A DNA stretch of 64,000 bases from Micrococcales bacterium 72-143 (lineage in GTDB: Bacteria; Actinomycetota; Actinomycetes; Actinomycetales; Microbacteriaceae), in the NCBI GenBank assembly GCA_001898835.1, contig MKVM01000005.1, forward strand, positions 62,001 through 126,000, in the 5' to 3' direction. The position numbers and the translations under genes are program-made. Numbering within the stretch: the first letter of the stretch is position 1; the number at the start of each line of letters is the position of its first letter. Below the pieces are notes generated by a model. That model did no database searches, was not told the origin of the DNA, and saw only the letters and a program-made list of their open reading frames with translations. Shown one piece after another: positions 62,261-64,000 of this stretch.

Positions 62261-63136
62261 ATGACCACGATCCACCGCCTGCTCGACGAGGCCTTCGCCG
62301 GAATCGAGCCCACCCCCGACGCGCAAGACCTCAAGGAGGAGATGCGGGCCAATCTCGAGGCGCGCGTCGCCGAACTCGAGGCCGACGGGGTCTCCCCCGA
62401 CGCCGCCGCCCGACGCGCGATCGGCGAGCTGGGCGACATCCGCGAGCTGCTCGGCGAGCTGCCGGACGCTCCGCGCCGCAGCCCGTGGGACCCGCCCGCG
62501 GGCGTGCGCATCCGCCCGAAGCCCGCCTTCGTGGTGCGCGTCACCGTAGCTGCGACGGTCGCCGCCGCCGCCCTCGCGACCTTCGCGCTCGGCGCGCTGG
62601 GCGTCATCCCGCTGCCGCTCGGCGCGACGATCGGGCTGCTGGCGCTCGGCGCATCCGCGATCGGCTGGACGGTCGGCGACGCTCTGCACCAGGAGACCAC
62701 CACCAACCACCCCATGCCGCAGGCGCGGGCGGGCGGCTTCTACGCCGCCACCTCGCTCGTGATCTTCGCGCTCGGCTTCGGGGCGCTCATCGCCCTCGGC
62801 CCGGCGCCGTTGTGGACCGTGGTGTTCCCCTCGATCGCCCTCGTGCTCGGGATCGCCCTGTTCGCGTTCCTCGGCGCCACCCAGACGAACCGCCACAAGA
62901 GCTGGGCGCTGCGCCACTCGGAGCAGTACACGCAGCAGGAGGACCGCTTCTCACAGGATCCCGCCGCGGCGGCGCGGTTCGGCATCTACACGCTCGTCAT
63001 CATCGTCGTCGCGGTCGTCGCCTTCATCGTGCTGGGGTTCACGACCGGCTGGGCATGGGCCTGGCTCGCGCTCGTCGCCGGCTTCCTCGTCATGATGATC
63101 GTGCTCGCCCGGATGCTGTTCCCGCCGACGCACTGA
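62261..63136 (+). CDS. HAAS/permease-prefix-domain membrane protein
   Basis: A 291-residue protein whose N-terminal 65 residues (LKEEMRANLEARVAELEADGVSPDAAARRAIGELGD) match the HAAS / permease prefix domain found beside PadR regulators. Five to six membrane spans follow (about 88-130, 155-205, 240-285). HAAS domains are thought to link PadR-type regulation to membrane proteins; the exact role is unknown. ATG 62261 is 1 bp after the padR stop with GAAAGG upstream. Confidence 0.86.
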   Translation: MTTIHRLLDEAFAGIEPTPDAQDLKEEMRANLEARVAELEADGVSPDAAARRAIGELGDIRELLGELPDAPRRSPWDPPAGVRIRPKPAFVVRVTVAATVAAAALATFALGALGVIPLPLGATIGLLALGASAIGWTVGDALHQETTTNHPMPQARAGGFYAATSLVIFALGFGALIALGPAPLWTVVFPSIALVLGIALFAFLGATQTNRHKSWALRHSEQYTQQEDRFSQDPAAAARFGIYTLVIIVVAVVAFIVLGFTTGWAWAWLALVAGFLVMMIVLARMLFPPTH

Positions 63137-63185
63137 CGCATCCGCCCCCACCCCACGCCCCACTCACACCCTCGGACGGTTCACC

Positions 63186-64000
63186 ATGCCCTCATCGCCC
63201 CCGCCCGCCATCGAGGCGGACTCCCTCACCAAGCGCTACCGCACGGGACGGCGCACTCCCCCGGTCGACGCCCTGCGCGGCCTCAGCTTCCACGTCGAGG
63301 CGGGCTCCGTGTTCGGGCTGCTGGGCCCCAACGGCGCCGGCAAGTCGACGACGACGAAGATCCTCACGACCCTCGCCCTGCCGAGCTCCGGCACGGCGCG
63401 CGTCGCCGGAGCCGACGTCGTGCACGACGCCGCAGCCGTGCGGGCGCGCATCGGCTACGTCTCGCAGGGCACGAGCACCGACCCGCTGCTGACGGTGCGC
63501 GAGAACCTCGTGCTCGCGGCGCGCCTGCGCGGCGTCGCCCGAGCGGATGCGAGCGCGCGGAGCACACGGCTCATCGAGGAGTTCGCGCTCGGCGAGCACG
63601 CGGATCGCCCCACGGGCAAGCTCTCCGGCGGCACCCGGCGCCGCGTCGACGTGGCGGCCGCCCTCGTGCACGCGCCGCGCGTGCTGTTCCTCGACGAGCC
63701 GACGACCGGACTCGACCCCGAGTCGCGCGCGGCGATGTGGGCCGAGATCCGCCGGCTGGCCGGGCGCGACGCCCTCACCGTCGTGCTCACCACGCACTAC
63801 CTCGAGGAGGCCGATCGTCTCGCCGACCGCGTCATGATCGTCGACCACGGCGCGAAGGTCGTCGAGGGCACCCCGCGCGAGCTCAAGGCCGGCCTCGCGG
63901 GTGACGGCGTGCGGGTGGAGCTGTTCGAACCGGATGCGGAGCGCGCCCGCCGGGCCGCGGCATCCGTCCCGGGGCTGCGCGACCCGCTCGTCGAGATCTC
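63186..64000 (+). CDS. ABC transporter ATP-binding protein, DrrA type (3' part cut by window edge)
   Basis: At least 271 residues of an ABC exporter ATPase. Walker A GPNGAGKSTTTKI is near residue 48, the signature KLSGGTRRRVDVAAAL near 145 and Walker B VLFLDEPTTGLDPESR near 167, as in the DrrA-type protein at 41.6 kb but clearly a different gene. The C-terminal DUF4162-type region begins before the window ends; a permease gene is expected downstream. It follows the HAAS gene by 49 bp; ATG 63186 has only a weak ribosome-binding site. Confidence 0.9.
   Translation, partial: MPSSPPPAIEADSLTKRYRTGRRTPPVDALRGLSFHVEAGSVFGLLGPNGAGKSTTTKILTTLALPSSGTARVAGADVVHDAAAVRARIGYVSQGTSTDPLLTVRENLVLAARLRGVARADASARSTRLIEEFALGEHADRPTGKLSGGTRRRVDVAAALVHAPRVLFLDEPTTGLDPESRAAMWAEIRRLAGRDALTVVLTTHYLEEADRLADRVMIVDHGAKVVEGTPRELKAGLAGDGVRVELFEPDAERARRAAASVPGLRDPLVEI

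Overview
The window is a 64 kb piece of a very GC-rich chromosome, almost certainly from an actinobacterium of the family Microbacteriaceae (order Micrococcales). The evidence is the strong G/C bias at third codon positions, frequent GTG and some TTG starts, ThyX in place of ThyA, a CIRCE/HrcA heat-shock operator of the CTGGCACTC type, a DUF5302 protein, an LLM-duo flavin oxidoreductase pair and, above all, gene order. Many genes have a -10 box ending 6-7 bases before the start codon, so leaderless transcription is common. I saw no tRNA or rRNA genes, CRISPR arrays, insertion sequences or phage genes; this looks like core chromosome with scattered accessory genes.

Layout. A conserved minus-strand housekeeping backbone runs from right to left: hemW (60.6-61.8 kb), hrcA-dnaJ-rsmE (56.6-59.5), HIT-phoH-ybeY-CorC/HlyC-era (50.8-54.8), leuA (39.6-41.4), recO (36.4-37.1), uppS (34.6-35.4), rpsO (28.5-28.8), pnp (15.6-17.9), an M16 peptidase (11.1-12.5), dapB (7.3-8.1), thyX (4.6-5.3), dapA (0.9-1.9) and RNase J (1-924, cut by the window edge). 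In many actinobacteria these genes are close neighbours. Here they are spread out by inserted cassettes, many on the plus strand.

Inserted cassettes, left to right: AI-2E-type permease plus cardiolipin synthase; thioredoxin-fold protein plus DUF4395; OsmC; TetR with a drug-efflux MFS transporter; a second TetR with a long palindromic operator; aldo/keto reductase and PEBP protein; two tandem cysteine-conserved anchored proteins; a glycosyltransferase-SGNH hydrolase fusion; DedA fused in frame to DUF5302; a secreted wall-anchor-like protein; LLM oxidoreductase plus FMN reductase; a CASTOR/POLLUX-type channel; MarP-like membrane protease; PrsW; ArsR plus SRPBCC; an ECF41 sigma factor with an NmrA-like partner; a TRIC channel; a DrrAB-like ABC exporter; a large SARP-type ATPase regulator, a MacB-like ABC system and a two-component system; a VanZ-like protein; an aminoglycoside-phosphotransferase-like gene; two DUF4870 paralogues; and a PadR/HAAS/ABC operon cut by the right edge.

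Regulatory DNA is well preserved: a leucine leader peptide with hairpin before leuA, CIRCE before hrcA, symmetric divergent promoters between dapB and a GNAT gene, a 26-bp palindrome and a 15-bp GC hairpin before a tetR gene, and several strong hairpins at operon ends. The most unusual element is a pair of two-hairpin modules at 48.57-48.73 kb that share an identical 14-nt loop while their stems differ in a compensatory way.
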